The position numbers and the translations under genes are program-made. From Riptortus pedestris (taxonomy: Eukaryota > Arthropoda > Insecta > Hemiptera > Alydidae), in the NCBI GenBank assembly GCA_019009955.1, contig CM032233.1, positions 80,249,501 through 80,313,500 on the forward strand: a stretch of 64,000 bases of DNA, in the 5' to 3' direction. The notes under the pieces were generated by a model, which searched no databases, was not told the DNA's origin, and saw only the letters and a list, made by a program, of their open reading frames with translations. Position 1 is the first letter of the stretch. The number at the start of each line of letters is the position of its first letter. Positions 32,788 to 47,500 of the stretch are shown in pieces.

Positions 32788-33275
32788 CTGTTAAAGCTCT
32801 AGTGGTCGCAATGTTTGTTTGATCGTTACCAAACTAAATATTTAGTCGTTTTATGTAAAAAGAAAGATCAAGTTCGTTAACGGCTGAAATCGAACAAGGG
32901 GAAGAGGGAGTTTAGGAGGGGGAGAATTTTGAAAATTCGAAATATCTCCGTTACTATAAGTCGGATCGAAAAAGTGTATAGAATAAATCTTATTGAAAAT
33001 TAAATGTACTATAAATATTGTTATATACGTTTATTCTCTATCTTGAATATTAACCGAGATATTTGCATTTTTCAGTTTTCAGCCTTCAGTAAACCCCCAC
33101 TTCTACTGGTGTTAGATAAACAATACTCTGTTATATAATAAATCACATTATTCGAAGCTTAAATACCAAATATTCTTTTCCAGAAACCTTTATTATACGA
33201 GATACATGCAAATAAGATCTGGTGCCCCCCCCCTTCTTTAGTTTTTGGACTACTAAAATTTGATTGATTGCGATA
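32650..33275 (-). mobile_element. Helentron-like element, both termini lost
   Basis: ATGCTATTGAGGTCGTCCTC starts just inside the 3' end. The right-hand block, (TA)n at 32752-32783, GCTCTAGTGGTCGCAAT, core and a type-A/C transition follow. A C run near 33224-33232 and ACTACTAAAATTTGATTGAT match type-C sequence at 9700, where similarity ends. Confidence 0.82.
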
Positions 33276-34428
33276 AATTTGAGCGATACGCTCCTACACT
33301 CGGGTTCTAATGTTCTTTCTTACCTCTCTGCACAAAGTAAGAGGCGTCTGTATACTGCAACCAAATATTTTATAGACTCTAGGCTCGATATAATTCTTGA
33401 TCCGTGGTAATAGAAAACCAATTCAATGGACGCCTATTTTTGTAAGTAGTCAATATATCAAGTTTTCTCAGTTTACCGTCCAATTTCACTTGCACAGAGC
33501 CCGGATGAGGAACCCAGAGGAGCAAGCCTCTATTATTTTATTTGCCCACACTAATGTTCATATCTCCCATCTTTCCTCCGAACCTCCGCTTAATTAGTCT
33601 TTTCAAAAGTCCATCTCTGTAGCTGTTGTACGAAAGGAAACGCTTGATGTTCTTTTTACCTCAGTCTCATAAAATGTCGTTCAGAAAAATATTGCCTAAC
33701 GTCTTGTTCTTAGGGTTGAAGGATCAATTCAGAAAAGACTACTAAATTTATGGAAGACAACTTGCTAAAAACAAGAAACCAGTAGACATCATGTCGCAAA
33801 TTATAAATCAAGATAGCAACGCTTATTTTTCTTACTTCTCTAGAATGAACTTAATTATCTGTTGGCAACTATCATGTATGAGCGTTGCCAATTTTGTTTA
33901 ACGAACATTCCACTAAAATTATGAGCATGTCAACGTACGGGTTGCATGAAGACAATATTCATGGAAAATATCAGCACGGTGACTAATCCCCCAACCAAAA
34001 TTAAGCCCATTTTCAAAAAGCTAAGGCCACATTTAAAAACGTTTTGACGTAAGCAAGCTGCTAATATATTCAGAAATTCCCAAGAAACAAAAGTTATTCA
34101 TTTCAATTAGAATTAATTCATTTTTGGGGTAATATCTTTCGAACGCCTTCGGAACAAGGGAAAGGAAGTAAGAATCGCGGTAAAGTTGGGATATTCAAAG
34201 TGTTGAAAATACTCAACACTGGTTATTTGCAATAATAATTATCATACAAAAGTTGTTTATTTTCAAATGCACCTCCAGTTCAGGTCCCATGGAGACGTAA
34301 TGGCCATTCCCTTCTGGCAACAGCGCCCTTCAATGTTTACCCCACAATTTAGCTCAGTTAATTTACTAATTTTCCCTAACCTACTTATATTAACAATGCT
34401 CCTACTAATTATAATTAAAAGGTAATTT

Positions 34429-34467
<39 letters not shown>

Positions 34468-34898
34468 TTCTACTATAAAATAAGTTATTATGTATTCCTT
34501 TGATCTAAAAGCACGTCATCGCTTCTGGAAGGTTCCCCTATTCATTATAATTCATTAATGGTAATATAGCAAGGTCAATCGGCAAACAAGAGTAAGTTAG
34601 TCTACTTCCCATTCTACTTGTGTTTGTTTGAGTCATCCAGTCGGTGTTTTCAAGTTGTCTTGGTAAGGTCATTGCAAACCTCCTTGGACAGATACTTGGG
34701 ATCCATTGCAACACTGGAATTTTGACTGAAGCAATTCCCTAATTATATTAACATTCGAAGTTCTCAAAAGGCAATGTAATCACTAAGTAACGCGATAGTC
34801 ATGCGTGGAAAGTAGTGAATTCGGATTACAATAATCGTAAAAATTTCAGTTTCCAGATTTCAACGGAATTAACAGTTTTGTCGCTCCCAAATCCCATT
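33276..34898. other. No gene recognised; one (TA)n tract
   Basis: A (TA)n run at 34434-34461 is the only clear repeat. A frame at 33397-33597 (66 codons) is unrecognised. Confidence 0.4.
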
Positions 34899-34984
34899 TT
34901 AGCAGATTTCCCTTGAGGGAAATCAGCTATTGAGGTCAAAAAATGTCTTCCAATGTCCATCCAATACCTAGGGGAAGACAAAAA

Positions 34985-35754
34985 AAGTCCGTCACGCAGG
35001 GGCTGCGTAAACTAAGCAGATTTCCCATATGAAGTTTTACAATAGAGAAATCTGCATACTGGTAACACAACACCACCGTGATTAAATACAAACGGTAATG
35101 AGAAATCTTTCAGTTAATTAAAATAAATTCCCAACTAAAACGGCTTCTGAATTGTAAGAATAATTTATATTTTAATAACTCAAATTTTAGTAGTCCAGGA
35201 ACTAAAGAAGGGGGGGGGCGGATGAACAGAACGTATTTGCATAAATCTCACAAAGTAACGAAGGTAAGGTAAGGTTAGAAACGACAGGTAAGGTTAGAAG
35301 AAGCTTCCACCTGAGCCGAGTAGTTACGGAAACGGCCGACCTAATCCGAACTATTCCCGACCACAGACTTCATAAAAATGCAAATATCTCGGTTAATATT
35401 CAAGATAGAGAATAAATGTATAAAACAATATTTATAGTAAATTTAATTTGGAATAAGATTGGTTCTATACAAAAATCCCACCCTCTAAACCCCCTCCCTC
35501 TTGTCCGATTTCAGCCATTAACGAACTTGATCTGTCTTTTTACATAAAACGGTTAAATATCGAGTTTCGTAATGATCAAACAAAAATTGCGACCGCTAGA
35601 GCGTTAACAGAAAATATATATAATTATGAACGGACCTCATTTTCGTCATCTCCTGGGTAGGATCGATGGACATTTGAAGAAATTTTTCGAAAATCGCGTC
35701 ATGAGTACGACCTCAATAGCTGATTTCCCTTCTGAGCTGACCTCAATCTGCTAA
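34985..35754 (+). mobile_element. Inner Helentron-like element, type C/D recombinant
   Basis: It starts AAGTCCGTCACGCAGGGGCT. The left part is type C up to about 35200 (with a G-run at 35211-35219), then switches to type D (AGGTAAGGTTAGAAGAAGC, then ACGGAAACGGCCGACCTAAT), then core. The microsatellite is nearly absent. At the right end the palindrome's second arm is altered (TTTCCCTTCTGAGCTGACC), but ATCTGCTAA at 35754 is kept. Confidence 0.88.
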
Positions 35755-35776
35755 AAATGAGGTCCGTTTAAAATTG

Positions 35777-35836
<60 letters not shown>
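35777..35836. repeat. (TG)n(TA)n microsatellite of the outer element
   Basis: TGTGTGTGTC and then about 50 bp of TA. Confidence 0.93.
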
Positions 35837-35841
<5 letters not shown>

Positions 35842-35860
35842 TTGTTAGTAAACAATAAGA

Positions 35861-36206
35861 ATAGAGTCATAAATTAGAGGCCCTGATCGGGAAGAGAATG
35901 TACTTGGAGGGAGATGGAAATTAGTAATTCACGCTAGCGGGCTCAGATAATGGTTTCACGCCCATCAGCGGCCCATTCAACCTGAAGCAAAGCCTCTTAG
36001 GTATAATTAGTCACGGGCAATTATTCAAATTTTAACGCCACCAAAAATAACTTCTAGACCAAAATTGATGACGCTCTTTGAGGATGATTCATTCATACGC
36101 AGTACTGTTGAGTTGAGACGTAAAACAACTGATTCAAAGAGTCACTGCCAATCTATGGCGAAGACGTTGGTCTTTAGCGGTTTTCCCCCTCAGGGAGACG
36201 TTGGTT
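35861..36206. other. No gene recognised
   Basis: Moderate-GC spacer between elements. CCCCCTCAGGGAGACGTTGG occurs just before the next element. Confidence 0.4.
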
Positions 36207-36331
36207 TTAGCAGATTTCCCTTAAGGGAAATCAATTATTGAGGTCGTACTCATGACGCGATTTCCGAAAAATTTCTTCAAATGTCCATCGATCCTACCCA
36301 GGAGATGATGAAAATGAGGTCTGTTTAAAAC

Positions 36332-36383
<52 letters not shown>

Positions 36384-36821
36384 TTTATCTGTTAACACTG
36401 TAGCGGCCGCACTTTTTGGTTAATCGTCACTAAACTCGGTATTTAATCGTTGTATGTAAAAAGAAAGATCAAGTTCGTTAACGGTTGAAATCGACCCGTT
36501 GGGGTGGGGGGGGGGGGGTTAATTTCGGAATATCTCCGTTACTATACGTCGGATCGAAATATTGTATAGAACCAATCTTATTGCAAATTAAATTTACTAT
36601 AAATATTGTATATACATTTATTCTCTATCTTGAATATTAACCGAGATATTTGCATTTTTATTAAGTGTAACGGACGAGCTATGGTCGCTTCTATTCGTTT
36701 CCGCCGAAAGCTAGTTCGGCCGTTTCCGTAACTGTTCGGCACTGGTATGGAGATTTCTCTATTGCATAACTTTACGTGGGAAATTTGCTTAGTTTACGCA
36801 GCCCCTGCCTGACGGACTTTT
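36207..36821 (-). mobile_element. Helentron-like element, intact, type B
   Basis: TTAGCAGATTTCCCTTAAGG (perfect palindrome) opens the reversed 3' end. A (TA)n tract at 36337-36378, the inverted repeat (GTAGCGGCCGC, eroded), a G run at 36499-36517 and core follow. The type-B left half comes next (CGCCGAAAGCTAGTTCGGCC), and the copy ends CCCTGCCTGACGGACTTTT. It is the best type-B reference copy. Confidence 0.9.
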
Positions 36822-36919
36822 ATAAGACGCATGATAGGCTCAGTACTTTTCAACAACATTTTCTGACACAGAGAGAGACACAATTTCTGTGTCTCTAATG
36901 GCAACATTCGTATGCGAGT

Positions 36920-36924
36920 GTGTG

Positions 36925-36961
<37 letters not shown>
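36920..36961. repeat. (TG)n microsatellite
   Basis: TG run of about 40 bp; the THTHTH frame on the minus strand is spurious. Confidence 0.95.
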
Positions 36962-36964
<3 letters not shown>

Positions 36965-37177
36965 CATGATTCTTGAACACAGGAAATGAGCCCAGTACGT
37001 TAACAAACAAAGTCGTTTAGGGACAAGGGGAATTTATGAGGTCGAAAGTTCAAAATGACAAATTTCTTCGTGCATTTTAGAAATAATGGAGACTATTATA
37101 AGTACCTTTTTATTATGAAAATATCTATAAATTATCCTCTATCACCACTCTGTGTTTGTGAGACGAAATATAAAGTA

Positions 37178-37298
37178 TAAATTTGAAGGGACCTAATTTT
37201 CATCTCCTTGGTAGGAATGATAGAAATTGGAAACATTTGAAAACGCGTTATGACTACTACCTCAATACTTGATTTACCTCAAGGGAAATCTGTTAAGA
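37178..37298 (+). mobile_element. Old element 3'-end fragment
   Basis: GGACCTAATTTTCATCTCCT, ATGACTACTACCTCAATAC, then TGATTTACCTCAAGGGAAAT and CTGTTAA. It is recognisably the family's right end with a decayed palindrome. Confidence 0.78.
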
Positions 37299-38970
37299 AC
37301 AATTGGACGTAAGTAACTGAGCTACCAATTTTCAAAATGTGTTAGAGTACGTAAATGAGAGTTATCATTGAGGTTTTATATTTTCTAATCAACGCTATGG
37401 GGACTAATTTTGGTGTCTAATTGTTTTTTTGTTTTTTTTTGTACTTCTAAACTTCATGTTTCCTCAAAATAAAATAGGAATTCAATCATGATTAGTATGG
37501 ATGTATTTAAAAAACAATGTAAGAGAATAGCATATCAAAATCAGAATTGTTGTTGTCATTTGTAAATTTTACTAGAAATGAAAGGGTCGTAACTAATAAA
37601 GTTTATTGTGTTTCTAAAAGCAGTTACACTGGAAGAGCAATTAATTTGGAGCAATAAAAATTGCAAATATTTTAAAACGACAAATGAATTTTTTCTCCTT
37701 TATTTTTTTTTATTTGAAATAAAAAAACGTATAGACTTTTTTATCAATTCTTACAAATTAAACTGACTAAATTCTTTGAAAATCTGTCAAATAAAAAAAT
37801 GTTGCTACAATCAGACACATTACATAATACAATGTAAAAAATGGGAAATTCTTAAAAGAAAATAAAAACATCAGGGTAACACCTACACTCATACTAAAAA
37901 TACCGTTTCTTTTCCATTTGGCTCTTTTTTCCTGACTACTGAAACTGGGTAAACTATGAACCTATTAAAAAAATTTTATAATTATTTCGCAAGCCCTAAA
38001 TGTTTTCAAAATTTTCTAATACTTTGGTTTTACTTCTATCGCTTCTTACTTAATTTAAATTAAACACTCCGATTTGATCATGACATATAGGGTGGTATTG
38101 AATCATCAACAACCTTAGAACAGATGAGCTATACTAATTTACATTGACACAATTCAGGCGGCAAGCGGTTCATTTCAATTACATCTACATACTTCCGTTA
38201 TTAATGCAAATATCTTAAGTCATAATTTATAACCCTGTAATTATAGGCTTTCTCTTGATGACAGGACACAGATCTTATTTTAAGACTGTAGTGAAAACCA
38301 GTTGGCTAGAGCGGCTACGTAGGAAAAAAAAGAGTTTCAACCGCTACATTTGAATTTGAAAGTTTTATCGTGTTTTACATTCTAGACTGTTCAACTATCG
38401 CCCTGTTCAACTAAAAACATTAGATTAGATAAATACATTAGATAGCGTTGAACTATTTATCTCACAGAGACTTCAACATCATGAGCTGAAATCCCACAGG
38501 AGGAAATAAACTACCTATATCCAACTTTTAATTGTCATAGGGGTGGGGATACAATTCAACGGATTCAGCCAAATACCGAGGAATCATCAGGTTCGATGAT
38601 TTATCGGACATAAACTTATTTAAAGTTGAAATCCGTCGAAAAATGAAGGTGAACATGTTTAAAAATATATACTAAAGATATATTAATAAATAAAACTGCC
38701 ATAGACAATTAATGTTCTTGAGAGAACAAGGACGAGTTAAACAAAATCAAAAGCTTAGTCAAGCGCCATAACACTGGCGCGATCTGATTGCATATATCTC
38801 CCTTGACGAGGATCGAAACTTCCCCGAATTTATAATCAGTTGCTGAGAGTAGTTGTGCCCATGCCTTAACCCGAACAGCCAATGGTGGCCACTGGATGTG
38901 TGTGTGCGTGCAAAATCTCAGATCGACGAAGAAACCATTCATTTTCTCTTAAAATTCACCTTCTTGAAGA
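37299..38970. other. No gene recognised
   Basis: AT-rich; homopolymer runs near 37425-37440 and 37700-37730. The minus frame at 38709-38942 (77 codons) is unrecognised. Confidence 0.4.
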
Positions 38971-38971
38971 A

Positions 38972-39040
38972 CGTTTCTAAATATTAGTGGCAAATTTGCT
39001 AGAGTAGAATGACGAAATGACTGACGTCTGTGGGTAATGT
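38972..39040 (+). repeat. Dispersed repeat, copy 1
   Basis: TTCTAAATATTAGTGGCAAA, then AGAATGACGAAATGACTGAC. This matches 42729-42805 in the same orientation, diverged but collinear over about 70 bp. The family is unknown. Confidence 0.65.
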
Positions 39041-39426
39041 CAGTGCAGAGTGATTTCCTCAGTTTATTCAATTTTACGTGAATTTAATGGCGACTTCAGA
39101 ATCTCGTGACTTCTCAAGGAGAAGAATGATGATTATTCCTTCAAAACAAGGAAATATAATTTGTATTCCAATTTCTACTTCCGTCACCTAACACGGTATT
39201 TTCAGATAAGATGGGCCCGGATGTAACTCCGGCAATGATGACTAAGCTTTAATATACCTTAAAATCTTTTAACCATCAAGCATCAAATTTCAATATAAAT
39301 GGGGTGATAAACAACTGGAATTACCCCTGTGTCATTCTAGTTACGAAACTGCCCTCGTACTTGACAACTATTTTGTGATTTTTGTCGTTTAAAGACGTTT
39401 TTTTCACACTAATGGTAGATAAATTA

Positions 39427-39466
39427 AAAGTCATGCAGGGGCTAAACGAAGAAGATTTCCTACGTG
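39427..39466 (+). mobile_element. Degraded element 5' end
   Basis: AAAAGTCATGCAGGGGCTAA, then GAAGATTTCCTACGTG. This is a shortened version of the family's left terminus; nothing further follows. Confidence 0.5.
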
Positions 39467-40374
39467 CTGGAATAACTCACTAATAGCGCCATCTAAAGAG
39501 TGATTTTGTATATTTTATCGTGAGCGATGTCCTTTCAAGTATATTGTTTAATTTTATCAGTTTATATATGTTATCCGGACATTTAACATTTTCTAATTTA
39601 TAGATAGTTGATGATATTCAAGCATTACCAAGTACTAAATTCGTGGTGATAAGAGTATTGTACGAGGTTTTGAAGAAATTAAGTGCTTTTTACAATAATC
39701 CTGTGGTTGTGGTCTAGAATCGTTAGAACCCATTCATTCATATGAATATAGGAAGTATGATAGTTTTGTAGATCAGATGTTGAGTAGTTGAGATGTTTGG
39801 AGAGATCATATGGTTGTAGGTTGTGAGATGTAGGAGAAAACATGATGTTAATATAAGATTTGTTGTTAAAAATAGAAAGTGGCTACTCTATTATAAATAA
39901 GTTATTTGTAAATATAACAGATCATTTGAATTATTTTTCTACAATTTTTCCAGTTGTCCGTATTAATTATACTGGTCGAAATATATATACTTGTGAACCC
40001 TACAGACGTTGTCCTGCAAGCTATTAGGATATTAAATTTAATAATATTATGTTTAAAACATAAGCTATTTTTAATAACTCAAAAAACAACTTATAACCCC
40101 CACTCCCGTTCGAACCTAAAAAATTTAATATATCTTATAATCATGGAAGAATTATTGCTAATTTACATATAGAGTTTCCTTAAGTTCGGTTAAATCGTTT
40201 CTGCTCAATAAAATTGTTGGCTCCCACTTTAATTTTTTAGTGTATATCTCGTTTATACTTTGTTATACGACAAAAGTAAATATAACAAAAGTTACTCTAA
40301 ATAACAAAATAAACAAGTTTTATCCTGTGCATATATGCCGAAAAATCTATAGGAAACGAAATATCGCTATTTTT

Positions 40375-42300
<1,926 letters not shown>

Positions 42301-42640
42301 CTCTCTCAGAAATATTCGTAGCCATGATCAGGTCAAGATAGTGACAAAAATAATCAGAAAGTCATTTCAGTCAGTGATGAGACAAAATTTTGTTTCCCTT
42401 ATGAAATTAAACTAAATATTATTTCTAGTTTAATACTTAAATTAATGTAGTATTGCGAAATTAAGTTTTATATTGTTTTACACACACAGATTGGATGTAA
42501 CTACAATGGAGTCAAGAAATTATATTTGCAATAACCAAGAAACAGCGATTGCGCATATTGCTTGAAGAGACTTAATTCCGACGTCTAAATTTATAATACT
42601 CTCTCTCTCAGAAATATTAGTAGCCATAATCAAGCCGCTT
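42301..42640 (+). repeat. Short direct repeat pair
   Basis: CTCTCTCAGAAATATTCGTA plus GCCATGATCA at about 42303 recurs as CTCTCTCAGAAATATTAGTA plus GCCATAATCA near 42604, about 300 bp apart. Similarity continues weakly (GACAAAAT/AAAATTTTTGT), suggesting an old tandem duplication. Confidence 0.6.
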
Positions 42641-42728
42641 TAGTAACAAACATAGTGGGCCATAAAAGAAAATTTTTGTCCCGTTTGGAATAAATTGAAA
42701 TATAAATATTTGAACATTCTAAAAAACC

Positions 42729-42805
42729 TTTTCTAAATATTGGTAACAAATTCGCAACAAGAGAATGACGAAATAACTGACGTCTTTTAGTACCTCATTG
42801 TAATA
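42729..42805 (+). repeat. Dispersed repeat, copy 2
   Basis: TTTTCTAAATATTGGTAACA, then GAGAATGACGAAATAACTGA. Partner of 38972-39040. Confidence 0.65.
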
Positions 42806-43739
42806 AAGCTAACACTCTTATCTAATTTAATACCACTATTAATGTATTAGGGTCACATTAAGTTCTATATTACACAATATATACATGAAACTATAAGGAA
42901 TAGTATAATTCAGCTGTCAATAAATTATTGTTTTAATACCGAAAGTAGTTTTTCCGCATGCTTGCTTGCCCCTAAAGATGTCCGAAGTCCTAACTTATAG
43001 TGTCTTGTAATTAAAAATTCTCGATTTTCAAGGGCGATTTAAGAGGCGAAGGGGGGGGGGGGACCCCTGTGCATGCTGGTTTATTTCCATATTTCGGCAG
43101 GTACAACTGACACTTATTCTCACTCCTATACTGCTGTTACAAGAGTGTTAGACACTCAGCCAATAGAAATAACCAACTTCTTTTTGCAAAGTCTGCATGT
43201 GCCGTTCTCGGTCGTTCTGTGACAGATTTACTGTTCGGATCATGAGTCCATGAAGGGCCAAGGTCTGTCACGCGTCTATGCTTGGAGGTCAAGTGGTCAG
43301 TTTGACAAATTCCCAGCCATTTTTAGTGGCATTACAGACCAAAAACAGGGTTTTCAATTTTTCTACACAATTGCCTCGCGATGCTGAGTGGACACCGGGA
43401 ACCGAATAGAAATTTTCTGGTGGTCGTTTAGCTTGTTATTCACTAGCTCCTCGAATAATATCTCTCGATATGCAAAAATAGTTCAACTCCTTACATAATG
43501 AAATGTAATGTCATAATGAGAGGCGATGCGATAACCGGGAGTCCAAAAAATAGGCAAACATTGTGTTCATACACAGTTACGACGGAGGGCCCGTTTTCAA
43601 ATATTTCAAAAAGGTAGTAACATATATTTGGCATATTAACACATAATTGAAAAAAACTACACAAAACGGGTTATATAAAAAGGTTTTCATAAGGCTGATA
43701 TTAATAAGTAAAGTTATTATAGTAGTTTTTATTATATTG
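42806..43739. other. No gene recognised; G run
   Basis: A G run of 12 lies at 43051-43062. A GC-richer stretch at 43080-43400 shows no persuasive frame on either strand. Confidence 0.4.
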
Positions 43740-43830
43740 TTTTTATTACATTGTTAAATTTTGAGCGAAACCGCCTAGTTGCGGATGCTCCTGTATAAAT
43801 AAAATAAATTAAAAAAAATAAAATGGAAAT
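43740..43830 (+). mobile_element. Possible LINE 3' end
   Basis: GCGAAACCGCCTAGTTGCGG, then ATGCTCCTGTATAAATAAAA and further TAAA units. A GC-bearing terminal block followed by a (TAAA)n-like tail fits a LINE 3' end. No coding part was recognised upstream. Confidence 0.3.
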
Positions 43831-44199
43831 TTCGCAAAATATCCTCTAGACACATGGTACAAAACTGGTTTTAACTTCTTTGACAGTGAATTTAATATTT
43901 ATTTAGAATAATTCTATGAACAAAAAAGTAAGGGATTTGTGCTCAGGGCTCCCAATATTTTTTGCAATTAGTACTTCAGGAACATTCTAAATCCAGAGAC
44001 CGGTCTAGCGCCCTCTTCGGATTAACGATTGCTAATAAATTAGAGATTGCTGAAAGAATAATGTCGCTAAAAAAAATAATATCTCCTGGGCCAAGCTAAA
44101 TCCCCTTAGAATTGGTGAAGTATGGAAGAGATTTGTCAGGTGATTTAGGAGGTATGGATCAATTCAAAATGCCAGCAAGTTGGGGAAGTGTGATCTTTG

Positions 44200-44320
44200 T
44201 TTTTTCTTGTTGTTCTACCCACAGGGTAACCGTGGATCAGGAAGTCCTAGTCCCCATGATGGGTTTTCTGTGTGACCGTGGAACTTAGCATTGAAGTCCC
44301 CCATCTCCTGAGATCAGCAG
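44200..44320 (-). pseudogene. Possible LINE endonuclease fragment (GDFNAK motif)
   Basis: The minus strand reads MGDFNAKFHGHTENPSWGLG then LPD before a stop. MGDFNAKxGxxH is the conserved Asp/Asn catalytic block of LINE APE endonucleases. The frame is interrupted on both sides and no further domain could be followed, so this is a short relic at best. Confidence 0.45.
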
Positions 44321-44519
44321 TTTAATTGATGCAGATGTACATATATGGTTTGTAACATTGCTGCTTTCAACTTCGCAACTTGAGTGAACAGTTTTTGTGT
44401 TAATCGCTCTTTTCAAGACTGATGTACCTTCTGGGTCACTTTCGAGTAGCGCCCTAAGCAATCTCTCTGTCGCACATACACTCATTTAGGTGCCAACACA
44501 CGCCTTCATAGTACGCGAC

Positions 44520-47500
44520 TACTGAAAGATAAATCAACATAATTCGTCATTTTTGCTTGGATATAATTGGAGTATGACTAGTATATCTAACTCTTAGTTC
44601 TTTTTGACAGACAAGGGCCGAGGGTGTGTCCGGAAGAAGTATTCCGAAACCAAGGTCACTAAAGTAAGGCGAGCACTTCCTAGAAATACCTTACGGAAAC
44701 CTTAAAACCTTTTTAAATATCTAATCCCCGATCTCTCTTATTGACTCACTGATTCAATTAGAAAAATAATTACATTATTATTAAAATAATAACGAGAAAA
44801 GGTGTCGTGCCACGATCTATTATATGATACATTACACCTTAGGAAGCAATAATTTATAAACAACCATTAAAGAACGGGAAATAACAGACACAGTCTTTGT
44901 AGGTAGATCAGAGCACTATTACTTCATTAAACTTCCTGTCGATGGGGGGGGGGGGTACATAAAAGGGGTTGACAGAAGATCTATCTTTTTCTTTTATTAA
45001 TTTCAATACAGCAAGGAGTACAGCGTCTTTAGTGAAACGTAACCTCATAAGCTTACTCAGTATATCGAGTTAATTCAATGCTACCAGCTTTTTTATACGG
45101 ATCACACCAATACGCCAGTTGAATTTCGAGGAAGAGACAAAGAAAGTCAACATCTAACTCCTCGAAACAACCATCTGACTAATTGGAAAACAGTATTCTT
45201 ATTTGATCTTTCTCGATGCAAATATCTCTGATTTATGTCCCAGGTTATTTCTCCCTTCCCATTAACGTGTATTAATGTATACAAACGGAATTGTATATAT
45301 TTTTTAAATAAGTGCATTGCCCTTATTATTACCCCTTAAATACATTTACCCTTTTAATGTGATGTCGTAATTATTATCTCTTCTTACTCCACCGCACACT
45401 GGAGCGAGTGATAGGGTAAGCCGGACATTCATTAATATCTCCGTTTCTACTGGTCCTAGAATATTGATTCTGGTGTCATTTTAAAGCACATCGAATACTC
45501 TATTGAACTAACTGATCAGCAATTTTTTAAGCAATTTTGCCAGATGCGATATAACGGTAGGATGAATTTTAAATGTGTACATACAAATTATGTTTCGCTT
45601 ACTAAGTAGAGAATTGTGATTTGTAGACACATAATATCAACATATGTTTTAAAAATTTTTATTTTTTTAATAAATTGAAGTTCACAAACGCAATACTATA
45701 ATTGTAAACAAAAATATATCTAGAATAAAAATTAAAAAAAAAAAAAAAATAATCTACGTATTTAATTTAATAATGAGAATTTGTAAGCTGGAAGAATATC
45801 TAACATTTATAAAATTTCAAATGTTTTTTATTTTTCAATTAGAAGTTCTTTTACTTCCGAAGATATTGTTTCTAAGCGATCGCTATCGTTGTTATGTGTT
45901 GGCCTTAAATGTGATACACCGTACGTAGTTGGGAAAGGTCCGCGGGAGGTATTATACGTCTTCTGCACCAAAAGTGTTAACACTAAAAGTAAAATATTTA
46001 ATGAATAGGCAAGTTTAGGCAAGATCTGACGACGTTGTAAATAAGACAATATACTCCTAAAAGAGTGCCAAGTGGTATTTTTTCAAGCAAATACAAGCGA
46101 TTTGCGAATTCAATTAAATAAAATTATTTTCAACTCGATGTAAAAAAAAAAAAATTAGAGGAATTTTAAAAACCTTTTGTTCCAGTTTTTGATTTTTTAT
46201 AATACCCTTAATGTGTACTGGAAGCAACAATAATTTATAAAATAAAATAAGAGTTCACGACGAATTTAATAAGCCAAGGCTTTTTTTAACATAGCTATTA
46301 TAACCAGGCATTATGTAAAAACCATTGCAATAATATGGCTAAAAATCAATCTGCTCAATTGAAAAGTGTCTATGTGGTACTAACAATACAATCAAAATCC
46401 CAAATTAAAACTTTTATTTTTTCCCCCAATGTCCAACATTACTGAAGGATCGCTCCAGTGTGCACCGCCGTGTATTCTTTCCACAATTTATCATCTGATG
46501 AACCTTTCTTCAGAGGTCGGATCCAACAAATTCCAACAGTTCCACATATATTTCGTCAGACGCAGGGTAAAGGTTATTACTTTACTGGAATTCTTTTCCA
46601 ATAGGTTCCTTTTTCAAAGACAATAAAAAACTATTTTAATTTGTATCATCTATTGGCACTGGTTCTACGGCAGTAGAGTTTTAAGAGTATAAGTTCGTTC
46701 CATGGCGTTCCCTAATTGGCCACTACATATAGCTTGTTATTCAAATTTGAAAACATTGTCTTTGATAGCAGGGTTTTACCTGAGAGGGCTTTCTCTGATG
46801 AACACAGTAATCAAAATTTATCTTTTACTTTTAACTCCCTCTCTAAAATTTGAAAAATTAAATTTAGCATGAAAACGTTCCATCGTACTATAATAATATT
46901 CCTGTCATTACAACGAATAATTTGTTGTTTGCCTTTAATTTTGGTAAAATAAAAAAAAATAAAGTTTAACGTCCTTTGCTTGTTAATCATGACTTTGTTA
47001 TATTATTTTTCTTCAATCCTTACACAAAATTTTTTAACAACAACGGAAAGTCAATAAAACACGCAAGCTGACTGTAAATAAATGAGGTGAATCAGAATGT
47101 AAAATAGTGTTAAAGAAAGCAAAATATTATTGAAGAAATATAGCACAATAAGCTGTAAAAGAAAGGAAAATATAGTAATAACTAAACTAACTCCGTCATA
47201 GCGGCATTTTATTTTTCAGACAGGATAATCGAAAGACGTTTCAATATAATTTCATAACAACCAACAACACACTCATAATAACACTCCCAGCCTGAGGATA
47301 TAGAATAACAATATTTTAGCTAGGTTACGTTCAGTGTCCTAACGAATAAATTTATAAATTATTCATTCCATTCCGTTTTTATATTGAAACTTAAATTTAG
47401 CATTTTTAACTTTCAGAAAAATGTTATTCCCTTAGTGGTTTATATTCTATCTGAGAATAGTAAGGTAAGAATATGAAGAAAAAAAGTATAAGGGTGGGTT

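Larger units (their letters stand above)
34899..35860 (-). mobile_element. Outer Helentron-like element split by a second copy
   Basis: The reversed 3' end TTAGCAGATTTCCCTTGAGG to CCTAGGGGAAGAC (34903-34980) stops in an A run. The sequence resumes after the inner copy at 35755 with AAATGAGGTCCGTTTAAAAT, then a TG/TA microsatellite (35777-35836). In undisturbed copies these blocks are contiguous (GACGAAAATGAGGTCCG), so the inner element entered the A run of that block. Beyond the microsatellite the outer copy is truncated. Confidence 0.88.

Noticed and set aside
34899..36821. Simple TIR transposon explanation for the main family
   Set aside because: The matching inverted segments are about 30 nt inside one end and terminal at the other, the outermost sequences differ, and no consistent target duplication was seen.
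43080..43400. Possible coding relic in a GC-richer stretch
   Set aside because: Frames on both strands are short and broken, and I could not match any to a family.
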